DNA of 6,833 nucleotides from Verrucomicrobia bacterium UBA2460 (GTDB taxonomy: Bacteria > Verrucomicrobiota > Verrucomicrobiia > Methylacidiphilales > Verrucolacustridaceae), in NCBI GenBank assembly GCA_002342345.1, contig DDPU01000066.1, positions 513 to 7,345 of the forward strand. The letters are read 5' to 3'. The translations under genes and the position numbers were made by a program. Under the pieces are notes generated by a model that saw nothing but the letters and a program-made list of their open reading frames with translations, was not told the DNA's origin and did no database searches. Within the stretch, counting starts at the first letter, position 1. Each line of letters starts with the position of its first letter. Positions 1 through 5,366 of this stretch are shown here, in pieces.

Positions 1-270
1 TAGGTGAGTTTTTCGCCTTCCGGCCAGGGCAGGGTTTGGGCCGGACAGGAAAAAATTCCCCCAAAAAACAAAAGAAGAAACACCCGCATAAGAACAAAAT
101 GAGCCAAGGAACTTCTTTTTCCACCAAAATAGGCAGGGCAGGGGCCGATGATCCTGCCGCTTTGAAAATTCAAAGAGAGGTCCTGGCAAGGAAGGCGCTC
201 CACATTCAGGGCTCTCACCAGAATTTAGGTACGGCGATCCACCCTGGGGCGGGTCCTGCCGGGTCTGAGG
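1..270. other. non-coding flank downstream of the cyclase gene
   Basis: No convincing gene is visible here. A plus-strand open frame from a TTG at 36 (ATG at 99) runs to 347, but it reads into the antisense of the cyclase C-terminus, has a lysine-rich low-complexity start and resembles no family I know. The stretch has several inverted repeats. A 7-bp stem at 19-25/39-45 has a 13-nt loop. GGCAGG/CCTGCC pairs at 137-142/153-158. A near-perfect palindrome, CTTTGAAAATTCAAAG, lies at 160-175. None is followed by a proper T-run in the direction of cyclase transcription; the second has only a weak ATTTT several bases on. A clear cyclase terminator is therefore not seen. The decamer CAGGGCAGGG occurs at 25-34 and again at 134-143. 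Positions 48-100 are adenine-rich on the plus strand. Confidence 0.5.
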
Positions 271-1992
271 CTATTTGGAGGCGGTTTGCCAGACGCCATT
301 CCAGTCCTTGGGGGGCGGGGTCCGGGCAAAGTTGGCGATGCGGGTGAGGAATTCCAGGGAGGGTCCATCGTGTTGCCTGATTTTGAGGCATTCGCGGAAA
401 GCATTTTCGGCCTCCCTCCATTTTTGTTCCCGATAAAGTTGTAAGCCATCGGCGTAAACGTTGTTCAATTTGGCCGTGACCGGATCCAGGGCTCCCTGGC
501 GTCCCTGCAGTTCGAAGATGCGGACGGGTTCCACCTTGCCGAAGACGGTCACGAGGTCGATTTCCCGGGCCTCGATATCGCCCTCGGCCAACCGGAAGCA
601 CTCCTCGTTGAGGAGAATGTTGGTGCCGTAGATTTTATTCACCCCCTCGAGACGCGAAGCCGTGTTCACGGTGTCGCCAATGACGGTGAAGGATTTGGTG
701 GTGTGGGAACCCACCGTGCCGATGACGGTATCACCCGTGGCCAAAGCCATGCGGGCATGAAACTTGGGAACGTTCCGGCGCAGTCCGGTGATCTCGGAAA
801 TTTCCTGACTGATCCCGTCGAACGACTTCAGGAGGTCGAGGCAGGCAAGGCAGCCGTCCCGGGCGTGGGTTTCGCCGGTCGAGAAGGGGCTTGCCCAGAA
901 GGCCATGACGGCATCGCCGATAAACTTGTCGACGATGCCGTGGTGGGCGCGGATGGCTTCGGTGGAGGCGGTGAAGTAGCGGTTGAGGAGCCGGACGAGG
1001 TTGGCCGCGGTGAGTTGTTCGCCGATGCCGCTGAAGTTGGAAATATCGGAAAAAAAGATGGTGACCTTGCGCCGTTCGGCCACTTCCTTGAGCTGGCCGG
1101 TGGCGGCATCCACGACGTTGGCGACAATGCGGGGGTCGAGAAACTGGCCGAAGGCCTCGCGGAGACGTTCCTTGGACTTGAGTTGTTCCACCATCTGGTT
1201 GAAGGAAATGGTGAGGTCCCCAATTTCGTCCTTGGAGGTGACGGGGAGGGGATCGGAAAGTTCGCCTTCGGCAGTTTTGTGGAAAGCGTTGGCAAGACGG
1301 CGGAAAGCGGTCTGGAGCCGGCCGGTGATGACCAGGAACACGAGGAGACCAAAAATGCCGGCGGCGGAAAAGAGGAGAAGGTTTGCCCGGATGATTTGCT
1401 GGATATTCAGGTTGGTCTCGGCCAGGGAATCGGAAGTGAGACCGGCGGTCTTGTTGCGGATGCGCGCATACACGGGATCCAGATCCTCGTATTTCTGCAT
1501 TTCTTCCAGGGCACGGCGGGCCTCGGAGGTTTTTCCTTCAACGGCCCGGTCGATGCTGCGGATGGCGGCATCGACAAAGCCCTTCGTGCCCACCTCGAGG
1601 GTTCGCAGGCTGCCGATGAGCCGGGCGATTCCCAGGCGATCTCCGATATCGTTGCGGTCATCCTCGCTTCCCTTTTCGGCGAGGGGAATCGCCTCGGCAA
1701 AAATCTGCCCAACGATCCGTTGTAATTCATGGGCTCTCGCCTGGCGGGTCTGCGCGTGTTCCCGGGCGGGAGGGGGAATCCCGTTCAACTCATGGGCGAT
1801 GATTTCCAGCTCGAAGGTGTAAACATCCAGATCGCTGACCATCTTGTTGAGACGTAAATGATATTCCTCGATCCCCATCAGTTCCGTCGATGAGTCCTGG
1901 ATCAGGTAAAGGGTGATTGCAAGGGCGGAGGCAAAAAGGACCAAAAGGGCGATGACGCCCGACATGATTTTGGCGCGAAGGGAAGAGCCCAT
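271..1992 (-). CDS. membrane-bound HAMP-class III adenylate cyclase with TPR-like C-terminal tail
   Basis: This is a 573-aa signal-transduction enzyme predicted to convert ATP to cAMP on the cytoplasmic face of the inner membrane. Domains in order: TM1 at about residues 12-32; an extracytoplasmic, mostly helical sensor at about 33-202 that I cannot assign to a named family (CHASE3 or four-helix-bundle types are possible); TM2 at about 203-223; HAMP at about 224-275, with DEIGDL at 255-260; a short linker with FGQFLDPRIVANVV at 281-294; the cyclase domain at about 305-495; and a helical TPR-like tail at about 508-555, ending in a PPPKDWNGVW element. The catalytic set looks complete: metal-binding D316 (FSDISNF) and D360 (KFIGDAVMAF), the adenine-selecting pair K356/D440, and transition-state N443 and R447 (VNTASRLEG). 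The K/D pair favours ATP over GTP by family knowledge. The ATG at 1992 has no evident Shine-Dalgarno sequence, but it places TM1 at the N-terminus as expected. The gene is divergent from the methyltransferase gene. Similar cyclases often end in this kind of tail. Confidence 0.93.
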   Translation of the reverse strand: MGSSLRAKIMSGVIALLVLFASALAITLYLIQDSSTELMGIEEYHLRLNKMVSDLDVYTFELEIIAHELNGIPPPAREHAQTRQARAHELQRIVGQIFAEAIPLAEKGSEDDRNDIGDRLGIARLIGSLRTLEVGTKGFVDAAIRSIDRAVEGKTSEARRALEEMQKYEDLDPVYARIRNKTAGLTSDSLAETNLNIQQIIRANLLLFSAAGIFGLLVFLVITGRLQTAFRRLANAFHKTAEGELSDPLPVTSKDEIGDLTISFNQMVEQLKSKERLREAFGQFLDPRIVANVVDAATGQLKEVAERRKVTIFFSDISNFSGIGEQLTAANLVRLLNRYFTASTEAIRAHHGIVDKFIGDAVMAFWASPFSTGETHARDGCLACLDLLKSFDGISQEISEITGLRRNVPKFHARMALATGDTVIGTVGSHTTKSFTVIGDTVNTASRLEGVNKIYGTNILLNEECFRLAEGDIEAREIDLVTVFGKVEPVRIFELQGRQGALDPVTAKLNNVYADGLQLYREQKWREAENAFRECLKIRQHDGPSLEFLTRIANFARTPPPKDWNGVWQTASK

Positions 1993-2025
1993 TCGACGAG
2001 GTTAACGCGGGAAAACTCCATGTTC

Positions 2026-2033
2026 GAGGAGGT
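2026..2033 (+). promoter_or_regulatory. strong Shine-Dalgarno sequence before the 2042 GTG
   Basis: GAGGAGGT, containing AGGAGG at 2027-2032, ends nine bases before an in-frame GTG at 2042. It is one of only two strong Shine-Dalgarno matches in the window, so it is the main argument for the long form of the methyltransferase. It lies only about 35 bases from the divergent cyclase ATG. Confidence 0.5.
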
Positions 2034-2041
2034 AATTTTCC

Positions 2042-2860
2042 GTGAACAGGGGGCGGAATTTCCCGTTCAAAGCTGGTCCTGAATTTCGGCATGCCCCGCC
2101 AGAAGAGAAGGGCGGTTTCCTTTTCGGCCCAGGTCGACGGCCGCGTTTTGCACGGGAATGCGGCTGGTTGGCCTTGGAGGCAGGTTTCGGCAAGATCAAT
2201 GGCTTGAAAAGGCGGAAAATCCACGGTCCCGGGAAGAAAAATCCTACGGCAATACCGGGTGCAACGGTCCTTGTGCGGGAATTTTCCGCCCGATACGCCG
2301 GCGGAATACCGCCGTGGCAAATTGACCGGCCCCAACCCGAGGTTCTCCGCCTGATCAGGCAGGGAAAATTTCAAAGCCCGGTTTTGGATCTTGGATGCGG
2401 CACGGGGGACAATGCCATTGCCCTCGCCTCCAGCGGCTATCGTGTGGTGGCCATGGACCCGATCCCGGAGGCACTCCGCCGGGCCCGGGAAAAGGCGTCC
2501 CGGCTCAGCCTGGATCCCTCCCCTGAATTCAGGAAGGGGAATGCCCTATCCCTCGACAAAAGCGGTCTTAAGGTGGCGACGGTTTTGGATTCCGCCGTTT
2601 TTCATATCTTTTCCGACGGAGACCAAGAACGCTATGCGCGGGAGGTGGGAAGTGTGCTCGCCTCCGGCGGGAGGCTGCATCTCCTTTCTTTTAGCGAGCG
2701 GGAGACCAGGCAACCCGGGCCCCGTCGCCTAACTTTGGAGCAAATTTCCCGTCCTTTTCAGGCGGGTTGGGTGAGGGAAGAGGCGGTCCGCTGCCGCTAC
2801 GAAGACCTGGTGAGGGCCGACGGGGCCCACGCCTGGCGAATCACCTTCCGAAAGGCATAA
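2042..2860 (+). CDS. class I SAM-dependent methyltransferase (start uncertain)
   Basis: The protein is a cytoplasmic Rossmann-fold methyltransferase whose substrate cannot be told from sequence. The conserved region starts at the codon at 2273 (VREFSARYAGGIPPWQIDRP), the usual N-terminus of this small-methyltransferase group. Numbering from there, motif I is VLDLGCGTGDNAI (37-49), the ribose-binding acidic residue is D62 (VVAMDPIPEAL), and the later strand/helix region is DSAVFHIF...GGRLHLLSF (106-140). The C-terminal PGPRRLT..QI segment also fits the group. The coordinates given use the GTG at 2042 because AGGAGG stands nine bases upstream; this adds 77 basic, Gly/Pro-rich residues with no recognisable domain. 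The GTG at 2273 would give 195 aa, closer to the usual length, but has no ribosome binding site; a TTG at 2204 is a third option. The function call is firm and the start is not. The gene is divergent from the cyclase, and the bactofilin follows 92 bases later from its own promoter. Confidence 0.8.
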   Translation: MNRGRNFPFKAGPEFRHAPPEEKGGFLFGPGRRPRFARECGWLALEAGFGKINGLKRRKIHGPGKKNPTAIPGATVLVREFSARYAGGIPPWQIDRPQPEVLRLIRQGKFQSPVLDLGCGTGDNAIALASSGYRVVAMDPIPEALRRAREKASRLSLDPSPEFRKGNALSLDKSGLKVATVLDSAVFHIFSDGDQERYAREVGSVLASGGRLHLLSFSERETRQPGPRRLTLEQISRPFQAGWVREEAVRCRYEDLVRADGAHAWRITFRKA

Positions 2861-2902
2861 GCCTCAACGACTCCCGGTCTTGAAAAAGAGCCGGATGGTT
2901 TC

Positions 2903-2931
2903 TTGACGATGACCGGGAAATTCCCAATAAT
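2903..2931 (+). promoter_or_regulatory. sigma70-type promoter for the bactofilin gene, with palindromic spacer
   Basis: TTGACG at 2903-2908 (5/6 to consensus) and AATAAT at 2926-2931 (5/6) are separated by exactly 17 bases. Transcription would begin near 2938, about 15 bases before the bactofilin ATG. The spacer holds the perfect inverted repeat GGGAA-A-TTCCC (2915-2925), which abuts the -10 box. A protein bound there would block RNA polymerase, so it is a candidate operator, though its regulator is unknown. Confidence 0.65.
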
Positions 2932-2952
2932 TGTCTTTCGCATCCTATTTCC

Positions 2953-3405
2953 ATGAGTCCCGACAATTCCCAGACCGTGATTGGCAAAAGTGTCACCATC
3001 AAAGGTGAAATTCATGGGAGCGAACCATTGATCATCGAGGGCACAGTGGAGGGCCGGGTCCAGATCGAGACTTCCGTGATGATCCGGGACGGGGGCCTTG
3101 TCAAAGCCGACTTGGACGCGGCCAACCTCAACATTGCCGGGGGTGTCGTCGGGAATATTGCCGTCAAAGAAAAGGTCGAAATTGTCAACGGGGGCTATGT
3201 GGTCGGTGACATCCGGGCTCCCCGCGTGGTCATTAACGACGGGGCGAGCGTCAAGGGGCATATCGAGATGGAAGTTGATCCGGACAAGGCCTCGAGCCGG
3301 CGGCATCAAAACGGGCATGCCAACCCTTCCTCATCCCCGACGGGGGGTTCCGAGGATCAGAAAAAGCCGGGTTCGTTGGGCGGACTGTTGGGCCGGAAAC
3401 CGTAG
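2953..3405 (+). CDS. bactofilin (polymer-forming cytoskeletal protein)
   Basis: This is a 150-aa bactofilin, a nucleotide-independent filament-forming protein. Bactofilins polymerise by stacking right-handed beta-helical cores and typically lie at the inner membrane, where they help organise cell shape, stalks or wall enzymes. The core spans about residues 8-107 and shows the family's short repeating beta-strand pattern with G-x-hydrophobic turns: IGKSVTIKGEIHGSEPLIIEG at the start (10-30), then GRVQIETSVMIRDGG, GNIAVKEKVEIVNGG and GDIRAPRVVINDGASVKGHI. The C-terminal tail (about 110-150) is polar, disordered, Ser/Gly/Lys-rich and ends GGLLGRKP, as is usual. No strong Shine-Dalgarno sequence precedes the ATG, but the promoter position, the good domain start and the typical length support it. 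No peptidase M23 partner, a frequent bactofilin neighbour, is present in the window. The gene converges with the toxin-antitoxin pair. Confidence 0.93.
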   Translation: MSPDNSQTVIGKSVTIKGEIHGSEPLIIEGTVEGRVQIETSVMIRDGGLVKADLDAANLNIAGGVVGNIAVKEKVEIVNGGYVVGDIRAPRVVINDGASVKGHIEMEVDPDKASSRRHQNGHANPSSSPTGGSEDQKKPGSLGGLLGRKP

Positions 3406-3421
3406 TCCGTTTCTTTTCCGT

Positions 3422-3448
3422 AAAAAAAGCCGGCGGGTCAGCTGCCGG
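3422..3448 (-). terminator. intrinsic terminator of the toxin-antitoxin operon
   Basis: Read on the minus strand, CCGGC (3448-3444), a nine-base loop, GCCGG (3434-3430), one C and then seven Ts (3428-3422) form a short GC-rich hairpin with a U-tract. The loop contains the antitoxin stop codon. It would insulate the pair from the convergent bactofilin gene. The stem is only 5 bp, so efficiency is uncertain. On the plus strand, GAAAC/GTTTC (3396-3400/3409-3413) followed by TTTT is a much weaker candidate for the bactofilin side. Confidence 0.6.
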
Positions 3449-3719
3449 GGAGTTCCTTTTCGAGTCGTTCCGCAATCCATTGTTTCATCATGGATTGGTA
3501 ATTCAGGTAGCGACGTGCGGCGATTCGTTTGAGGCGGCTGAGCATGCGCGGATCCATCCGCAAGGTGATTGTGGTGGAGTCCTGACCCTCGGTTCGGGAA
3601 AGCGAACTGGCCATCAGCGCGGGATCAAGCTGGTGTTTTTCCCAGTAGGCAGCCTCCTCCCCGGGATTGGGAAAGAAGGGAACCTCTTCCCATTTTTTGA
3701 TCACGGAAAGGTTTTTCAC
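3438..3719 (-). CDS. brnA: BrnA/CopG-type ribbon-helix-helix antitoxin
   Basis: This is a 93-aa antitoxin of the BrnA/CopG group. It would bind and neutralise the toxin encoded just upstream and repress the operon through its ribbon-helix-helix DNA-binding domain. The N-terminal part (KKWEEVPFFPNPGEEAAYWEKH, roughly residues 8-29) matches the toxin-binding W..(I/V)P.F....EEA.(F/Y)W..H pattern of these antitoxins. The C-terminal part (about 48-90) reads as a beta strand, TTITLRMD (49-56), followed by the two helices of the RHH fold. The open frame extends upstream to 3845, but the GTG at 3719 is chosen for two reasons: it overlaps the toxin stop (GTGA), and AAGGAGG lies four bases before it. 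The order toxin-then-antitoxin is that of brnTA operons. The family assignment is good; the exact subfamily (BrnA or another CopG antitoxin) is less sure. Confidence 0.82.
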   Translation of the reverse strand: MKNLSVIKKWEEVPFFPNPGEEAAYWEKHQLDPALMASSLSRTEGQDSTTITLRMDPRMLSRLKRIAARRYLNYQSMMKQWIAERLEKELPGS

Positions 3720-3988
3720 AGGGCCTCCTTGGCCTTGCGTTCGTAAAAATAGGATTCGGCCTCCGTCATCGGCCGCGAAGCCACGGGTCGCATTTTTTTG
3801 CCGTCGGAGCTGTAAAGGGAGAAGAGGGATTTTCCCGAGAAGCATTTTCCCAGGCAGAGGAAACGGGAATGCTCCGCCATGGGGCCCGCTCCGGGAAGGA
3901 TGCGGAGGCAGAAGGGATCCTCAAAGCTTTCCTGGACCTCCGCGGGGGGGGTCTCCGGCGTGGAATAGAGGGACCAGTCAAAATCCAT
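3716..3988 (-). CDS. brnT: BrnT-like toxin (RelE-fold ribonuclease family), divergent
   Basis: This is a 90-aa protein of typical BrnT length. Members are RelE-fold toxins that cut RNA and arrest growth until bound by BrnA. The recognisable features, in order, are FDW (3-5), EV..SFEDPF (17-26), RFLCLGKCFSGKSLFSLYS (42-60), DGK..RPVASR (62-72) and MTEAESYFYERK (74-85). These match the F.W / (F/D).DP / R....G....G..L / R..SAR.(A/M)T..E...YE skeleton of BrnT. The usual basic/His segment after the tryptophan (N..KHGV) is missing, and the W-to-FEDP distance is about six residues shorter than I expect. A C8 run falls in this region. The stop overlaps the antitoxin start by four bases. No Shine-Dalgarno sequence precedes the ATG at 3988. 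A weak promoter (TTGACC at 4044-4039, CAACAT at 4022-4017) is possible. Activity may be altered. Confidence 0.72.
   Translation of the reverse strand: MDFDWSLYSTPETPPAEVQESFEDPFCLRILPGAGPMAEHSRFLCLGKCFSGKSLFSLYSSDGKKMRPVASRPMTEAESYFYERKAKEAL
3724..3730 (-). promoter_or_regulatory. Shine-Dalgarno sequence of the antitoxin gene
   Basis: On the minus strand AAGGAGG is followed by four bases (CCCT) and the GTG at 3719. It lies inside the end of the toxin coding sequence. It decides the antitoxin start and should give it more efficient translation than the toxin, which has no such site. Confidence 0.75.
3944..3951 (-). repeat. C8 homopolymer within the toxin gene
   Basis: Eight consecutive C bases on the coding strand span codons Thr13-Pro14-Pro15 of the toxin. 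Runs of this length are prone to slippage in replication and to sequencing error. A one-base change would shift the frame 15 codons into a 90-codon toxin. A second run, seven Gs, lies at 4030-4036 in the gap between the toxin and rfaE2. Confidence 0.9.
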
Positions 3989-4055
3989 GGATGCGGGGGA
4001 CCATCTTCTTCAATTGATGTTGCGAGTACGGGGGGGCGGGTCAAGATGCCGTCTT

Positions 4056-4529
4056 ATGGGACGCGTGCTTTCGCCCCGGGAGTTGGTGGATTGGAGGGAT
4101 CAGCAGAAGGCCTCCGGGCGCCGGGTGGTGGTGACCAACGGTTGTTTCGACCTCCTGCACGTGGGCCATGTCCGTTTTTTGCAGGAGGCGAGGGAACTGG
4201 GGGACGCCCTGGTGGTGGGACTGAACGCCGATACCAGCGTCCGGGAACTGAAGGGGGCCGGCCGACCGGTGAATCCGGAATCAGACCGCGCGGAAGTGCT
4301 GGCCGCCCTGGGTTGTGTGGATGTGGTGGTGGTTTTTTCTGAAAAAAGGGCGACCCGCTTTTTGGAGGCGGCACGGCCCGATATTTACGTGAAGGGCGGG
4401 GATTATCGTCCGGAAGACCTCGATGCGGACGAACAGGAGGCCGTGCGGAAATCAGGCGGGCAGGTGAGGGTGCTCCACCTGACGCCGGGCAAGTCCACCA
4501 CGGCGGTTTTGGCCAAAGTCAAAAAGTGA
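4056..4529 (+). CDS. rfaE2: D-glycero-beta-D-manno-heptose 1-phosphate adenylyltransferase (RfaE2)
   Basis: This 157-aa stand-alone nucleotidyltransferase corresponds to the C-terminal half of HldE. It transfers AMP from ATP to heptose 1-phosphate to make ADP-D,D-heptose for the LPS inner core. The domain is complete: VVVTNGCFDLLHVGHVRFL (24-42) carries the HxGH nucleotide-binding motif (HVGH, 35-38); GLNADTSVRELKG (55-67), NPESDRAEVLAALGCVD (73-89), IYVKGGDY (110-117) and GKSTTAVLAKV (145-155) follow as in RfaE2. The length equals that of family members without the kinase half. The frame is open upstream to 3987, but the ATG at 4056 gives the family's natural N-terminus and leaves a 67-base divergent gap to the toxin gene. 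No strong Shine-Dalgarno sequence is seen. The kinase partner RfaE1 is not in the window. The stop overlaps the start of purN by four bases. The related TagD/glycerol-3-phosphate cytidylyltransferase group is a less likely alternative. Confidence 0.92.
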   Translation: MGRVLSPRELVDWRDQQKASGRRVVVTNGCFDLLHVGHVRFLQEARELGDALVVGLNADTSVRELKGAGRPVNPESDRAEVLAALGCVDVVVVFSEKRATRFLEAARPDIYVKGGDYRPEDLDADEQEAVRKSGGQVRVLHLTPGKSTTAVLAKVKK

Positions 4530-5134
4530 AGCCCCTCAGCCTTGGGGTGCTGGGATCCGGCAAAGGCAGTAACTTTGTGGCCTTGGCCGAGGCGATCCGG
4601 TTGGGGGAGGTCCCGGCGGAGATCGTCCTGGTCGCCAGTGATCGGGCGGATGCGGCGATCCTCGCTTTGGCCCGGGAACGAAAAATGGCCGTCTATGCTT
4701 GTCGTCGCGGAGCCTTCCGGACGAAATTGGAGCCGGAGATTGAGAGGGATTTGGCGCAGGCTCTGGCATCGGCGGGAGTCGAGCTGGTGGTGTTGGCCGG
4801 ATATATGCGGGTGCTCAAGTCGTCCCTGCTGGAAAAATTTCCAGGCAGGATCATCAACATCCATCCCTCCCTTCTTCCTTCCTTTCCGGGGCTTCATGCC
4901 TGGGAGCAGGCGCTCAAGGCGCGGGTGGAGCAGACGGGTTGCACGGTGCATTGGGTGAATGAGCAGGTGGACGGCGGGTCGGTGATCCGTCAGGTCAAGG
5001 TGCCGGTGCGGACCGGGGATACGCCGGAGTCCCTGCACGCAAGAATTCAGGAGGCCGAACACCGCTTGTTGCCGGAAGTCGTCCGGGATCTGGCGGAGGG
5101 GAGGATTCCGTGGCCGGAGGATCCGAGGCGCTGA
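4526..5134 (+). CDS. purN: phosphoribosylglycinamide formyltransferase (GAR transformylase)
   Basis: This is a 202-aa cytoplasmic enzyme of de novo purine synthesis. It formylates GAR with 10-formyl-THF to give FGAR. The phosphate/GAR-binding loop is VLGSGKGSNFVALAEAI (8-24). The folate-site segment is VVLAGYMRVL (88-97). The catalytic triad equivalent to E. coli N106/H108/D144 is N111 and H113 in INIHPSLLPSFPG (110-122) and D149 in NEQVDGGSVI (145-154). The length is normal. The start is a GTG whose last two bases and next base form the rfaE2 stop (GTGA), with no ribosome binding site of its own, so translation is probably coupled to rfaE2. Pairing purN with an LPS heptose gene is not a functional pathway link that I know of. 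Tandem hairpins 25 bases after the stop may end the transcript. Confidence 0.95.
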   Translation: MKPLSLGVLGSGKGSNFVALAEAIRLGEVPAEIVLVASDRADAAILALARERKMAVYACRRGAFRTKLEPEIERDLAQALASAGVELVVLAGYMRVLKSSLLEKFPGRIINIHPSLLPSFPGLHAWEQALKARVEQTGCTVHWVNEQVDGGSVIRQVKVPVRTGDTPESLHARIQEAEHRLLPEVVRDLAEGRIPWPEDPRR

Positions 5135-5159
5135 GGTCGTCCTCGGTTGAGCTTCCCCG

Positions 5160-5195
5160 GGGCTTGAATCCGAAGCCCGGCAGGCTTCTGAAGCC
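5160..5195. repeat. tandem hairpins with identical stems between purN and tRNA-Gln
   Basis: Two adjacent inverted repeats share the same stem. GGGCTT/AAGCCC at 5160-5165/5173-5178 has a 7-nt loop. GGCTT/AAGCC at 5183-5187/5191-5195 has a 3-nt loop, CTG on the plus strand. Both can fold in RNA from either strand. They sit between two convergent transcripts, so a bidirectional 3'-end role (termination or RNA protection) is a reasonable inference. No U-tract follows on either strand, so they are not canonical intrinsic terminators. Confidence 0.6.
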
Positions 5196-5201
5196 AACTT
5201 G

Positions 5202-5273
5202 CTGCCGGCCCTGGACTCGAACCAGGAACAGCCAGATCCAAAGTCTGGAGTGCTACCATTGCACCAGCCGGCA
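5202..5273 (-). tRNA. tRNA-Gln (anticodon TTG)
   Basis: A full 72-nt cloverleaf can be drawn on the minus strand. The acceptor stem is TGCCGGC/GCCGGCA (7 bp). The D-stem is GTGC/GCAC with loop AATGGTA. The anticodon stem is CCAGA/TCTGG with loop CTTTGGA, giving anticodon TTG, which reads CAA and by wobble CAG. The variable region is CTGTT. The T-stem is CCTGG/CCAGG with loop TTCGAGT. The T1-A72 pair and discriminator G73 are known glutamine identity features. The 3' CCA is not encoded and must be added. The gene lies 93 bases downstream of purK on the same strand. A possible -10 (TAAACT) ends about eight bases before its 5' end, but no matching -35 is clear, so it may be transcribed from its own promoter or by readthrough from purEK. 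Confidence 0.96.
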
Positions 5274-5366
5274 ATCATTCCAGTTTAAGCGGTTCGGGCC
5301 TGGTTTCGAGAATGTTTTCGCTTGGAGCCACTCCGTTCTGCAGGGCCCCGGTCGCTTGTGGCCAAT

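Noticed and set aside
19..45. Seven-base-pair hairpin considered as the cyclase terminator
   Set aside because: It is over 220 bases from the cyclase stop and has no T-run after it on either strand.
703..1725. 340-codon plus-strand open frame opposite the cyclase gene
   Set aside because: It is antisense to a protein with complete catalytic motifs. Its Gly/Glu/Asp-rich translation is the usual shadow of a GC-rich gene and shows no domain.
2002..2199. 65-codon minus-strand open frame just upstream of the cyclase
   Set aside because: It is Lys/Arg/Pro-rich with no ribosome binding site and no recognisable family. It conflicts with the divergent regulatory region, and also with the methyltransferase if the 2042 start holds.
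3720..3845. N-terminal extension of the antitoxin frame up to an ATG at 3845
   Set aside because: It would overlap the toxin gene by over 120 bases. The GTG at 3719 has a strong Shine-Dalgarno sequence, a GTGA overlap and the family's natural N-terminus.
3978..4004. Eight-codon leader frame (MVPRIHGF) overlapping the toxin start
   Set aside because: The purine-rich GAAGAAG directly abuts the ATG, leaving no spacing for ribosome binding. So short a frame is expected by chance.
4403..5278. 291-codon minus-strand open frame from the tRNA through purN
   Set aside because: Its N-terminus is the translated tRNA-Gln (AGWCNGSTPDFGS...), and the rest is antisense to purN and rfaE2.
5324..5334. GGAG/CTCC mini-hairpin considered as the purK terminator
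   Set aside because: It has only 4 bp and no U-tract, too weak to annotate.
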